64,000 nt of DNA, from assembly GCA_044507625.1 (NCBI GenBank), contig JBIQJE010000007.1, positions 62,001 through 126,000 on the forward strand, given 5' to 3'. Positions 34,103 to 42,104 of the stretch are shown here, one piece after another. The notes under the pieces were generated by a model that made no database searches, was not told the origin of the DNA, and was given only the letters and a program-made list of their open reading frames with translations. Position 1 is the stretch's first letter. Each line of letters begins with the position of its first letter. Position numbers and translations under genes: made by a program. Origin of the DNA: Hyphomicrobium_A sp044507625 (GTDB lineage Bacteria; Pseudomonadota; Alphaproteobacteria; Rhizobiales; Hyphomicrobiaceae).

Positions 34103-35026
34103 TCAGTTGCCGCCAGCCGCAGCGGCGACCTCGGCAGCGAAGTCGTCTTCTTTCTTCTCGATGCCCTCGCCCAGGCCATAGCGCACGAAAGCGGCGAGCT
34201 TTACGGGACCGCCCGCCTTGCCCTCGGCTTCCTTGACGGCCTGCGACACGCTCTTGGAAGGATCGTGAATGTAGGACTGATCGAGGAGGCAGTTGTCCTT
34301 GGCATAGCTCTTCATGCCGCTGGCGACGATCTTCTCGATCACCTGCGGAGGCTTGCCCTGGTTCTTGTCGGCGAGGATCGCCTTCTCGCGCTCCAGCACC
34401 TCGGCCGGCACGCCTTCGATATCGAGGGCAACCGGATTGGTGGCTGCAATGTGCATCGCGATCTGGCGTGCGAGAGCCTCGAGCTCTGCGGTGTTCTTGC
34501 CGGACGATTCGAGCGCGACCAGCACGCCGATCTTGCCGAGGCCCGGCGCGACCTGGCCGTGCACGTATGAGCCCACGACGCCCTCGGAAACCTCCAGCAC
34601 GGCCGCGCGGCGGACGCTCATGTTCTCGCCGATGGTGGCGATGAGCTCCTTCACCTGCTCCTCGACCGTGTGCGACTTGCCCGGATAGGCCGTGGCAAGA
34701 AGCGTTGCGACGTCGCCCTTCGCGGAGCCGGCCAGCGAGGTGATGTTCGTCACCATCTCCTGGAACTGCTCGTTGCGGGCAACGAAGTCGGTCTCGGAGT
34801 TCACCTCGACGACCGCACCCTTGGTGCCGGCGGTCGAAATGCCGATTAGGCCTTCTGCGGCAACACGGCCGGCCTTCTTGGCGGCCTTCGAAAGACCCTT
34901 CTTGCGCAGCCAGTCGATGGCCGCCTCGATGTCGCCCTTGGTCTCGGTGAGCGCCGCCTTGCAGTCCATCATGCCGGCGCCGGTCTTTTCACGCAGTTCT
35001 TTAACGAGACTCGCGGAAATGCTCAT
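34103..35026 (-). CDS. tsf: Translation elongation factor Ts
   Basis: EF-Ts is the nucleotide exchange factor for EF-Tu. The start is placed at MSISASLVKELREKTG, the family N-terminus; an ATG at 35038 would add MSRS, and neither has a clear ribosome binding site. Signatures: REKTGAGMMDCKAAL in the N-terminal domain and VNSETDFVARNEQFQEM in the core. The 307-residue length is typical. A possible leader stem (CGGGCGC at 35047, GCGCCCG at 35075) lies between rpsB and tsf. Confidence 0.96.
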   Translation of the reverse strand: MSISASLVKELREKTGAGMMDCKAALTETKGDIEAAIDWLRKKGLSKAAKKAGRVAAEGLIGISTAGTKGAVVEVNSETDFVARNEQFQEMVTNITSLAGSAKGDVATLLATAYPGKSHTVEEQVKELIATIGENMSVRRAAVLEVSEGVVGSYVHGQVAPGLGKIGVLVALESSGKNTAELEALARQIAMHIAATNPVALDIEGVPAEVLEREKAILADKNQGKPPQVIEKIVASGMKSYAKDNCLLDQSYIHDPSKSVSQAVKEAEGKAGGPVKLAAFVRYGLGEGIEKKEDDFAAEVAAAAGGN

Positions 35027-35125
35027 GGATCGGCTCATTAGCTAGGCGGGCGCCCATGGCTCTCGGCCTACGGTGCGCCCGCGGGTTAGCAGAAGACGAA
35101 GCGGCCGCCGGGCGCGGCCAGCCCG

Positions 35126-36112
35126 TCAGACGGCGGCTGATTCCACCAGCTTCTTGGCCTGCTCGGGCCACTTCTCGGTCTCGATCTGGCCCTTCAGCTT
35201 CAGCTTGCGGTCGAGCGCAGCGGTCTGATCGGCGTCGAGATCGGCAATCTGCCAGAAGTGGAAGACACCGGCATCGTTGAGGCGCTGCTCGAGCTTCGGC
35301 GAAATGCCGGTGATGCGCTTCAGGTCGTCAGGCTCGCCGCGTGCCGCCTCGATGCCCTTGAACTCCGTGGGCAGGCTTTCGGCGGGCGGGGCGTCCGAAG
35401 CGCCGATGTCGACGCCCGCTGCCGTCTGGCTGCGTTCCAGGCCATCGAGCGCGGCGCGCGCGATGAGATCGCAGTAGAGCGTGATGGCGCGGCCGGCGTC
35501 GTCGTTGCCGGGAACCGGGAAGTCGATGCCGTCCGGATCGCAGTTGGTGTCGACGATGGCAACGATCGGAATGCCCAGCTTGCGGGCCTCCTGGATGGCG
35601 ATGCTCTCCTTGTTCGTGTCGATGACGAACAGGAGGTCCGGCGTGCCGCCCATGTCCTTGATGCCGCCCAGCGCCTGGTTGAGCTTGTCGCGCTCGCGCG
35701 TGAGGTTCAGGATCTCTTTCTTGGTGCGGCCCTGCGGATCGGCAAGGATGTCGTCGAGCTGACGCAGGCGACGGATAGACTGGGAGATCGTCTTCCAGTT
35801 CGTCAGCGTGCCGCCGAACCAGCGATGGTTGATGAAGTACTGGGCGCTGCGCTTGGCCGCCTCGGCGATCGAATCCGAAGCCTGGCGCTTGGTGGCGACG
35901 AACAGCACGCGCCCGCCGCTGGCGACCGTGTCGGAGATCTTCACCAGCGCCTGATGCAGCATCGGCGTCGTCTGGGTGAGATCGATGATATGGATATTGT
36001 TGCGGGCGCCGAAGATGAAGGGCGCCATCTTGGGGTTCCAGCGGTGCGACTGGTGACCGAAGTGAACGCCAGCTTCCAACAGCTGACGCATATTGAACGC
36101 GGGAAGCGTCAT
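35126..36112 (-). CDS. rpsB: 30S ribosomal protein S2 with C-terminal extension
   Basis: S2 binds the 30S head-platform junction and helps recruit S1. Residues 1-~235 are a full S2: MRQLLEAGVHFGHQSHRWNP, WFGGTLTNWKTI, GGTPDLLFVIDTNKE and NDDAGRAITLYCDLI. The protein continues to residue 328, well beyond the ~240 of Escherichia coli. The tail carries a helix-hairpin-helix-like segment, DDLKRITGISPKLEQRLNDA then GVFHFWQIADLD. Similar appended modules occur on other alphaproteobacterial proteins. The ribosome binding site AAGGA is well placed. It is the first gene of the minus-strand cluster, 136 bp downstream of its promoter. Confidence 0.95.
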   Translation of the reverse strand: MTLPAFNMRQLLEAGVHFGHQSHRWNPKMAPFIFGARNNIHIIDLTQTTPMLHQALVKISDTVASGGRVLFVATKRQASDSIAEAAKRSAQYFINHRWFGGTLTNWKTISQSIRRLRQLDDILADPQGRTKKEILNLTRERDKLNQALGGIKDMGGTPDLLFVIDTNKESIAIQEARKLGIPIVAIVDTNCDPDGIDFPVPGNDDAGRAITLYCDLIARAALDGLERSQTAAGVDIGASDAPPAESLPTEFKGIEAARGEPDDLKRITGISPKLEQRLNDAGVFHFWQIADLDADQTAALDRKLKLKGQIETEKWPEQAKKLVESAAV

Positions 36113-36246
36113 GGGTGGTCCTTTTCCGGTTGATCCTCCGCGAACCCTTGAAGAAGAGCACTCCCTTGGGTTTGGGAGCAGTCCACCGGAGCGCCGGGCG
36201 GGGCTTTCAATCCGCCAAACGCAAGGTTCGCGTGTGAGATGGCGCG

Positions 36247-36275
36247 CTTATAGAGTCTTGACCCGGAAATGACAA
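36247..36275 (-). promoter_or_regulatory. Predicted rpsB promoter
   Basis: Reading the minus strand, TTGTCA (36270-36275) and TATAAG (36247-36252) are separated by exactly 17 bases, a near-consensus housekeeping promoter. It would give an rpsB leader of about 130 bases, which includes a small CTCCC/GGGAG stem. Ribosomal protein S2 is commonly autoregulated through such leaders, but no specific binding element is identified here. Confidence 0.65.
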
Positions 36276-36328
36276 GCTACCCAACATTTCTGGTCCAAAA
36301 TCCGGGGTCTAGCCCCACAATCGGTGGC

Positions 36329-37108
36329 ATGAACAACAACATTATACATGTCCGCGCCCTGCAGCTCGGGGAACGTATCGAGCTCAAGGGCCTGGAACGT
36401 GAAGACGCATTCTCGACCTCGCCCCTCGCTTTTCGCACCAGCGGGAACGGCATCGCTGCGCTCTTCAAAACCGGGGCAGCGGTATTCATCGCCATGAACC
36501 CCGTCGATGAGGAGCAGCTGATCTCCGGGCTCGCCGACCGCATTGTCGCCCCGCTCATCGAGCGGGAGGCCGAGAGCGCCCGCCTCCTCATCCGCCAGGA
36601 CGAGGATGGCCTCGTACTGCCCTCCGGCGATCTCGTGATCAAATCCGCCGACACCGACCGGCTGCTGCTCGTCGCCGAGGCCCTCGCGATGAGCGTGGCG
36701 TTCGCCTACGACGAGCGCCGCCTCGGCGCCGCCTTCGACCGCATCGATACCATCGCCCAGACGCTCCAGCTCCGGCGGCTGCCCTCCAGCGCCCACGGAG
36801 AGTTGCTGGAGCAAATCGGCGAAGCCCTGATGATACAGCAGCGCCTCGCCGCCCGCGTCGACCTCGATGAGAAGCCGGACGTGCTGTGGGACCATCCAGA
36901 GCTCGAACGCTTCTGGGCGCGTCTCGTCGAGGAATACGACCTCACCCAGCGCGGCCGCGCCATCTCGCGCAAGCTGGAAGTGATCCGCGGCACGGCCGAT
37001 ACCCTGACGGACCTCTTCGCGACGCGCACCTCGCACCGGCTCGAGTGGTACATCATCGCTCTGATCGCGATCGAGATCGTCCTCAGCCTCTACGACCGCA
37101 TTCTCTAA
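36329..37108 (+). CDS. Rmd1/DUF155-family membrane-anchored protein
   Basis: This 259-residue protein looks like the RMD1/YagE (DUF155) family: a soluble alpha/beta N-terminal part (LKGLEREDAFSTSPLAFRTS, a Val/Phe-rich strand region and LIIRQDEDG-like LLIRQDEDG), long amphipathic helices (~125-225), and one C-terminal hydrophobic helix (WYIIALIAIEIVLSLYDRIL). Eukaryotic relatives are mitochondrial membrane proteins linked to translation and meiotic division. The bacterial role is unknown. The start is set at MNNNIIHVRAL; the frame extends 20 codons upstream over the rpsB promoter and is unlikely to be used there. It is divergent from rpsB and convergent with the gene at 37181. Confidence 0.75.
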   Translation: MNNNIIHVRALQLGERIELKGLEREDAFSTSPLAFRTSGNGIAALFKTGAAVFIAMNPVDEEQLISGLADRIVAPLIEREAESARLLIRQDEDGLVLPSGDLVIKSADTDRLLLVAEALAMSVAFAYDERRLGAAFDRIDTIAQTLQLRRLPSSAHGELLEQIGEALMIQQRLAARVDLDEKPDVLWDHPELERFWARLVEEYDLTQRGRAISRKLEVIRGTADTLTDLFATRTSHRLEWYIIALIAIEIVLSLYDRIL

Positions 37109-37180
37109 AGGCGGCTGGGGGGCAGCTGCCGCGCTCCACGGGGTGATCGCCACGGCTCTGCACGCACTGGCGCGGACGTT

Positions 37181-38038
37181 CTAAGGCGCCGCTGCGTGCC
37201 CGGGCCGGGGCGCGATCTCGGCGCGCTGTTGCCTATCCCGGCGCGGATTGGGCATCGGCGCCATGGCGGGCTGGTCGTAGCGGTTGCTCTTCGCGTTGAT
37301 CGGCAGGCAGTGACTGAACCGCTTGGCGGTTTCCTCGGTCACGATGGCGATGGCCGTGAAGCCCTGCCCCATCCAGTCCTGCAGCACGCTCACCCGGTCC
37401 TCGGCGACGGCGACGCGGCCCTCGGTGCCGGTGACATCGTTCTCCCACACATGCAGGAACAGGCAGCTTCCGTTCTTTGCGGCGCGGCGGGCTGGATAGT
37501 CGACGAAGATGCCCTCGCGCAGCGTCGGCACGGTGGCCATGTCTTCGCTCTTGGCCGAGCGCACGAGCGCCTTGTCGATGATCTTGCCGTAGTAGATCGA
37601 CGCGGGATCGCGCACGCAGAAGCTCTTGCCCGGCGCCAGCTTCATGAAGCCTTTCACGGGCCGCGCCTTGAGGCCGAACGGTGCCGACATGCGGAAGATG
37701 CCTGCGGGCGTGCGGTTGTCGCCTTCCGTCTTGATCGGCTCGTCTTTCTTGGCGAGGTGGCTGAAGGTCTGCGCCCAGCCGATGCCGGCGCTGCCCACGA
37801 CGGCGGGCTCAGGCGGGCCGGCCCGGAACCAGGTTGCATCGCCTGGCGAGCGGCGCTCGAAGGTGTGCAGCGTCGCCTGCACCGATTTCATGTCGGGCAC
37901 GGTGACCACGATGAGACGCGTGGCCCGGTGCAGCGGACGCGGGCAATAGGTTGTCGCCGTCGCGTCGGCGGCGAAGAGGGTGAGCAGCGCGGCGGTGGCA
38001 GCGAGGCTTGAGCGGAGCACGACGAAAGCCCTTTGCAC
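37181..38038 (-). CDS. Exported L,D-transpeptidase-like (YkuD-family) protein, catalytic Cys apparently lost
   Basis: This 285-residue protein has a signal peptide (ALLTLFAADATA, cut ~residue 29) and an extracytoplasmic domain of the YkuD-like group. It shows KTEGDNRTPAGIFRM, a typical substrate-lid and strand region, and NGSCLFLHVW with the conserved His. Family members then have a T-x-GC-x-A motif with the nucleophile Cys. Here the matching segment reads TGTEGRVAVAED, with Arg (CGC) at the Cys position. If the alignment is right, the enzyme is inactive or uses other chemistry. The C-terminal ~35 residues are Pro/Arg-rich. The start is GTG, lying within an 11-bp inverted repeat. It is 37 bp downstream of dnaE. 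Confidence 0.75.
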   Translation of the reverse strand: MQRAFVVLRSSLAATAALLTLFAADATATTYCPRPLHRATRLIVVTVPDMKSVQATLHTFERRSPGDATWFRAGPPEPAVVGSAGIGWAQTFSHLAKKDEPIKTEGDNRTPAGIFRMSAPFGLKARPVKGFMKLAPGKSFCVRDPASIYYGKIIDKALVRSAKSEDMATVPTLREGIFVDYPARRAAKNGSCLFLHVWENDVTGTEGRVAVAEDRVSVLQDWMGQGFTAIAIVTEETAKRFSHCLPINAKSNRYDQPAMAPMPNPRRDRQQRAEIAPRPGHAAAP

Positions 38039-38063
38039 AAATTTTATCGACGTTGTGCAAAGG
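38030..38063 (-). repeat. 11-bp perfect inverted repeat over the start of the L,D-transpeptidase-like gene
   Basis: CCTTTGCACAA at 38030-38040 and TTGTGCAAAGG at 38053-38063 are perfect complements around a 12-base AT-rich loop. The predicted GTG start (38036-38038) lies in one arm. It sits between dnaE (stop 38076) and the downstream gene. No T run follows, so it is more likely an operator or a translation-controlling hairpin than a terminator. Confidence 0.6.
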
Positions 38064-38075
38064 CAATTTTAGGCG

Positions 38076-41000
38076 TCAGATCTCTAACACTTCGACAACG
38101 CCGGGGACGGTGGCGAGAATTCCCGCCTGCAACGGCGAAACGTCATAGCGGCCCGGCGCGATGAACTCGATCTCGCGCCCGCGCTCGCCCACCTTCAGCA
38201 CAAGGCGCACCTCGCCCTTGCCGCCGGGCTTCAGCCGCGCCTTGAGTTGTGCCAGCGCGTTGCCCTTCCCGTTGCCGATCGCATCGCCGTCGAGCACGAC
38301 GCGCAGACCGCTTTGCAGCGCAGCAACGGCGTCGTCGAGTGATCGCAGCGCTTCAACGCGCATCTTCACCGTGTCGCCGTCGCGCTCCGCTGAAACGCTG
38401 AGAAGCACCGGCGTGCCGGGCTCCAGAAGGTGCCGGCTCGCCGCGAGCGTCTCGGAGAAGATCACCGCCTCGAACTGGCCCGTCATGTCGGAGAACATGC
38501 CGAAGGCGAACTTGTTGCCCTTCTGCGAGCGCCGCTCGCGCGCGGAGATTACGATACCGGCGAGCTGTCCGCCCGTGGCACCGCGCTCGGTGAGCGCTTC
38601 GAACTCTGCATAGCGCCGCACGCCGAGCTTCTGCAGCGCCTTCTCGTACTGGTCGAGCGGATGGCCCGACAGATAGAACCCGATGGCATCGAACTCGTGC
38701 GACAGCCGATCCATCGGCGTCCAGCCCATCACCTCACGCAACTGCAGCTGCGGAGATCCGCCACCGCCGCCCGGCGCCGCGCCCATCGAGAAAAAGTCGG
38801 CCTGCCCTTCCGCCTTCTCCTGCTCCATGCGCTGCGCCAATTCGAGGATCTGGTCGACGTTGGCGGCAACGAGTGCGCGGTTCGGCTCCAGCGCTTCGAA
38901 GGCGCCCGCAGCCGCCAGCGTTTCGATGGCGCGTTTGTTCAGCGCCTTCGGGTTGAGCCGCGCGGCAAAGTCGGAGAGTGTCGCAAACCTCCCGTTCGCC
39001 TTGCGGTCTTCCACCACGGTCGAAACGGCAGCCGCGCCGATGTTCTTCAGCGCGGCGAGCGAATAGCGGATCGCACCGGGCTTCTCGCCCGCGCCCGCCT
39101 CGGCGAGGAAATCGACCTCCGAGGCATTGACGCACGGCGGCTTCACGGTGATGCCGCTGCGCCGCGCTTCCGCCGCGAACATCGCGAGCTTATCGGTGTT
39201 GCTCATGTCGAGCGTCATGGAGGCGGCGAGAAACTCCTCGCGGAAGTTCGCCTTCATGTAGGCCGTGTGATAGCTGACGAGCGCATAGGCCGCCGCGTGC
39301 GATTTGTTGAAGCCATAGCCGGCGAACTTGTCGACCAGCTCGAAGATGTAGGTGGCGTCCTTCTTCGACACGCCCCGCTCGACCGCGCCCTCCACGAACT
39401 TGGCCTGGTGGCGCGCCATCTCGGCCTTGTCTTTCTTGCCCATGGCGCGACGCAGAACGTCGGCCTGGCCAAGCGAGTAGCCGCCCATCACCTGCGCGAT
39501 CTGAATGACCTGCTCCTGATAGATGATCACGCCGTAGGTCTCGGTGAGGATTCCCTTCAGCATGTCGTGCAGGCAGTCGACCGGCTCCTCGCCGTGCTTG
39601 CGGTTGATGTAGGTCGGGATGTTGTCCATCGGGCCGGGGCGGTAGAGCGCCACCATGGCGATGATGTCCTCGAAGCGGTCCGGCTTCAGCCGCTTCAGGC
39701 TTTCCCGCATGCCCGTGCTTTCGAGCTGGAACACGCCCACCGTATCGGCCCGCGCCAGCAGCTCGTAGGATTTCTTGTCGTCGAGCGGCAGCTTGGAAAG
39801 ATCGATGTCGATGCCCCGCCCGCGCTTCACGAGGTCGACGGCCTTCTTCAGGACGGTGAGCGTCTTGAGGCCGAGGAAGTCGAACTTTACGAGGCCCGCC
39901 GCTTCGACGAGCTTCCAGTTGAACTGCGTGACCGGCGAGTGTGTCTTCGGATCGCGCGTGACTGGCACCAGCTCGACGAGCGGCCGGTCGCCGATGACCA
40001 TGCCCGCGGCGTGCGTCGAGGCGTGGCGGTAAAGACCTTCTAGCTTCGTCGCGATCTCGACGAGCCGCGCGACCATCGGATCGTTGTCGATCTCTTCCTG
40101 AAGCTTCGGCTCGTCCTCTATCGCCTGGGGCAGAGTGACGGGATTGGCGGGATTGTTCGGCACGAGCTTGCAGAGCCGGTCCACCTGCCCGTACGGCATT
40201 TGCAGCACGCGGCCCACGTCGCGCAGCACCGCGCGCGCCTGCAGCTTTCCATGCGTGATGATCTGCGCAACGCGGTCGTGCCCGTACTTGTCCTGCACAT
40301 ACCGGATCACCTCGTCGCGCCGGTCCTGGCAGAAGTCGATGTCGAAGTCCGGCATCGACACGCGTTCGGGATTGAGGAAGCGCTCGAACAGCAGGCCGAA
40401 CCGCAGCGGATCGAGATCGGTGATGGTGAGGGTCCATGCAACGAGCGAGCCTGCGCCCGAGCCGCGCCCTGGCCCCACGGGCACGCCCTGCGACTTCGCC
40501 CACTTGATGAAGTCCGACACGATGAGGAAGTAGCCGGGAAACTTCATGCGCTCGATCACATCGAGCTCGTAGGCGAGACGCTTGTCATAGTCCTCGCGCG
40601 TGAAACCTTCCGCGATCGGCGTCACCGAAAGGCGCGCATCGAGGCCCGCCTGCGCCTGCTTGCGTAATTCCTCGGCTTCGAGCGTCGCCACTTCCTCGGG
40701 CGTCAGATCCCTGTCGGCGGCGACGAACCGCGGCAGGATCGGCTTGCGCCCGCGCGGACGGAACGCGCAGCGTTTGGCGATCTCGATGGTATTGTCGAGC
40801 GCTTCCGGCAGATCGGCGAAAACCTCCACCATCGCCTCGGCGCTCTTGAAATCGTGCTCGCGCGTGACGCGGCGGCGGTCGTCCTCGACGACATAGCGTC
40901 CCGCCGCGATGCACAGCAGCGCATCGTGCGCCTCATAGTCGTCGGGTGTTGCGAAGTAGGCTTCGTTGGTGGCGACGATGGGGATGTTCTTCGCATAGGC

Positions 41001-41648
41001 GAGATCGAGCAGCAGCGCCTCGACCTCGTGCTCCGATCTCAGCCCATGGCGCTGCAGCTCGACGTAGAGGCGGTCGCCGAACATCCCGAGCATGCGGTCG
41101 AGGCGCGATGCGGCGAGGCCCGCCTGCCCTTCCCGCAGCGCGCGGTCGATGGGACCATCCGGTCCGCCCGTGAGCGCGATGAGGCCCTCCGCGTGCTCGG
41201 CGACGACGTCGGCGGTCGTGTGGGCCGCTTCCACCTCCGGTGCATCGAGATGGGCGCGGCTGACGAGCTTGAGCAGATTGGCATATCCGGCCTCGTTCAT
41301 CGCCAGAAGCGCGATGTTGCCGTCGCCGGGCCCGCGTGCCTGCGGCGCACCGCGCTCGCTTGCATCGTGGCGGCGGTCGGCGAAATCCACCGTCAGCGAT
41401 ACGCCCACGATAGGCTGGATCCCCGCATCCGCGAGCTTGTCGGAAAACTCCAGCGCCCCGAAGAGATTGTTCGTGTCGGTGAGGCCCAGCGCCGGAAAAT
41501 TCTGGGCAGCCGCGAGCTTCGCCAGCTTGCCGATGGGCAGCGCACCCTCCAGCAGCGAATAGGCGGAGTGCACCTTGAGATGCACGAAGCGCGGATGCGG
41601 CGTGCCGGCGGGCTGCGCGGGCGTGGGCTGGCGAGTCGGTGCATTCAT
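38076..41648 (-). CDS. dnaE: DNA polymerase III alpha subunit (replicative)
   Basis: DnaE is the replicative polymerase. The start is set at MNAPTRQPTPAQP, giving 1190 residues; the frame continues 89 codons upstream through non-coding sequence. Domains: PHP (~25-300, FVHLKVHSAYSLLEGAL), palm with catalytic aspartates in MPDFDIDFCQDRRDEV, GRGSGAGSLVAW, fingers, helix-hairpin-helix tau-binding region and a C-terminal OB fold (~1000-1090, GQLAGIVISARERRSQKGNK). Its length fits DnaE1, not the error-prone ImuC/DnaE2. In relatives lolD lies directly upstream; here a trimeric autotransporter gene is interposed. No LexA box is seen upstream. Confidence 0.96.
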   Translation of the reverse strand: MNAPTRQPTPAQPAGTPHPRFVHLKVHSAYSLLEGALPIGKLAKLAAAQNFPALGLTDTNNLFGALEFSDKLADAGIQPIVGVSLTVDFADRRHDASERGAPQARGPGDGNIALLAMNEAGYANLLKLVSRAHLDAPEVEAAHTTADVVAEHAEGLIALTGGPDGPIDRALREGQAGLAASRLDRMLGMFGDRLYVELQRHGLRSEHEVEALLLDLAYAKNIPIVATNEAYFATPDDYEAHDALLCIAAGRYVVEDDRRRVTREHDFKSAEAMVEVFADLPEALDNTIEIAKRCAFRPRGRKPILPRFVAADRDLTPEEVATLEAEELRKQAQAGLDARLSVTPIAEGFTREDYDKRLAYELDVIERMKFPGYFLIVSDFIKWAKSQGVPVGPGRGSGAGSLVAWTLTITDLDPLRFGLLFERFLNPERVSMPDFDIDFCQDRRDEVIRYVQDKYGHDRVAQIITHGKLQARAVLRDVGRVLQMPYGQVDRLCKLVPNNPANPVTLPQAIEDEPKLQEEIDNDPMVARLVEIATKLEGLYRHASTHAAGMVIGDRPLVELVPVTRDPKTHSPVTQFNWKLVEAAGLVKFDFLGLKTLTVLKKAVDLVKRGRGIDIDLSKLPLDDKKSYELLARADTVGVFQLESTGMRESLKRLKPDRFEDIIAMVALYRPGPMDNIPTYINRKHGEEPVDCLHDMLKGILTETYGVIIYQEQVIQIAQVMGGYSLGQADVLRRAMGKKDKAEMARHQAKFVEGAVERGVSKKDATYIFELVDKFAGYGFNKSHAAAYALVSYHTAYMKANFREEFLAASMTLDMSNTDKLAMFAAEARRSGITVKPPCVNASEVDFLAEAGAGEKPGAIRYSLAALKNIGAAAVSTVVEDRKANGRFATLSDFAARLNPKALNKRAIETLAAAGAFEALEPNRALVAANVDQILELAQRMEQEKAEGQADFFSMGAAPGGGGGSPQLQLREVMGWTPMDRLSHEFDAIGFYLSGHPLDQYEKALQKLGVRRYAEFEALTERGATGGQLAGIVISARERRSQKGNKFAFGMFSDMTGQFEAVIFSETLAASRHLLEPGTPVLLSVSAERDGDTVKMRVEALRSLDDAVAALQSGLRVVLDGDAIGNGKGNALAQLKARLKPGGKGEVRLVLKVGERGREIEFIAPGRYDVSPLQAGILATVPGVVEVLEI

Positions 41649-42104
41649 CGCGCCATTGTAGAGGTTTGCCCGGCGACACCCAAGAGCGGCACTGCCGCTA
41701 TCCCCTGTCGGACAAAGCAATGCGGATGCCGTTGTCATGCCTTCCTGCGGCCGGCGGCGACCGAAGAACCGAAATGTACCTGGCGCTGAGCGACATCCAC
41801 TCCGTGAACGCCATTCGTTGAATAGCGTTTTTCTAAAACAAACTACAACCCACACATGAAATAACAATAAGAATGCACATTGCGCTGCCAAACAAAAATA
41901 ACAACATAATTGCATTATTAAAACAGTGTTTTTGACAATTTATCGGGCGAAACAACTCATTTTTATTGCTTACAACCTTGACTCGATAGATCGTTTTTAT
42001 TGCACCTAAGGTTGAGTTTTTTCGCCGCCACACAGCGTGTCGCGGAACGGGTCGTCGTGTCTCGAGCGCCTGGGCGGTTATTCGATTTTCCAGAGGGGAT
42101 ACCA
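41649..42104. other. AT-rich upstream region of the trimeric autotransporter
   Basis: There is no coding gene here. Positions ~41830-42010 are strikingly AT-rich against the GC-rich flanks. Visible elements: a TTGACA hexamer at 41932, an inverted repeat ATAAT-TGC-ATTAT at 41906-41918, and a 10-base direct repeat TTTTTATTGC at 41960 and 41994. Such AT-rich promoter regions are typical of horizontally acquired surface-protein genes and of xenogeneic silencing targets. The dnaE promoter should also lie at the low-numbered end. Confidence 0.6.
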
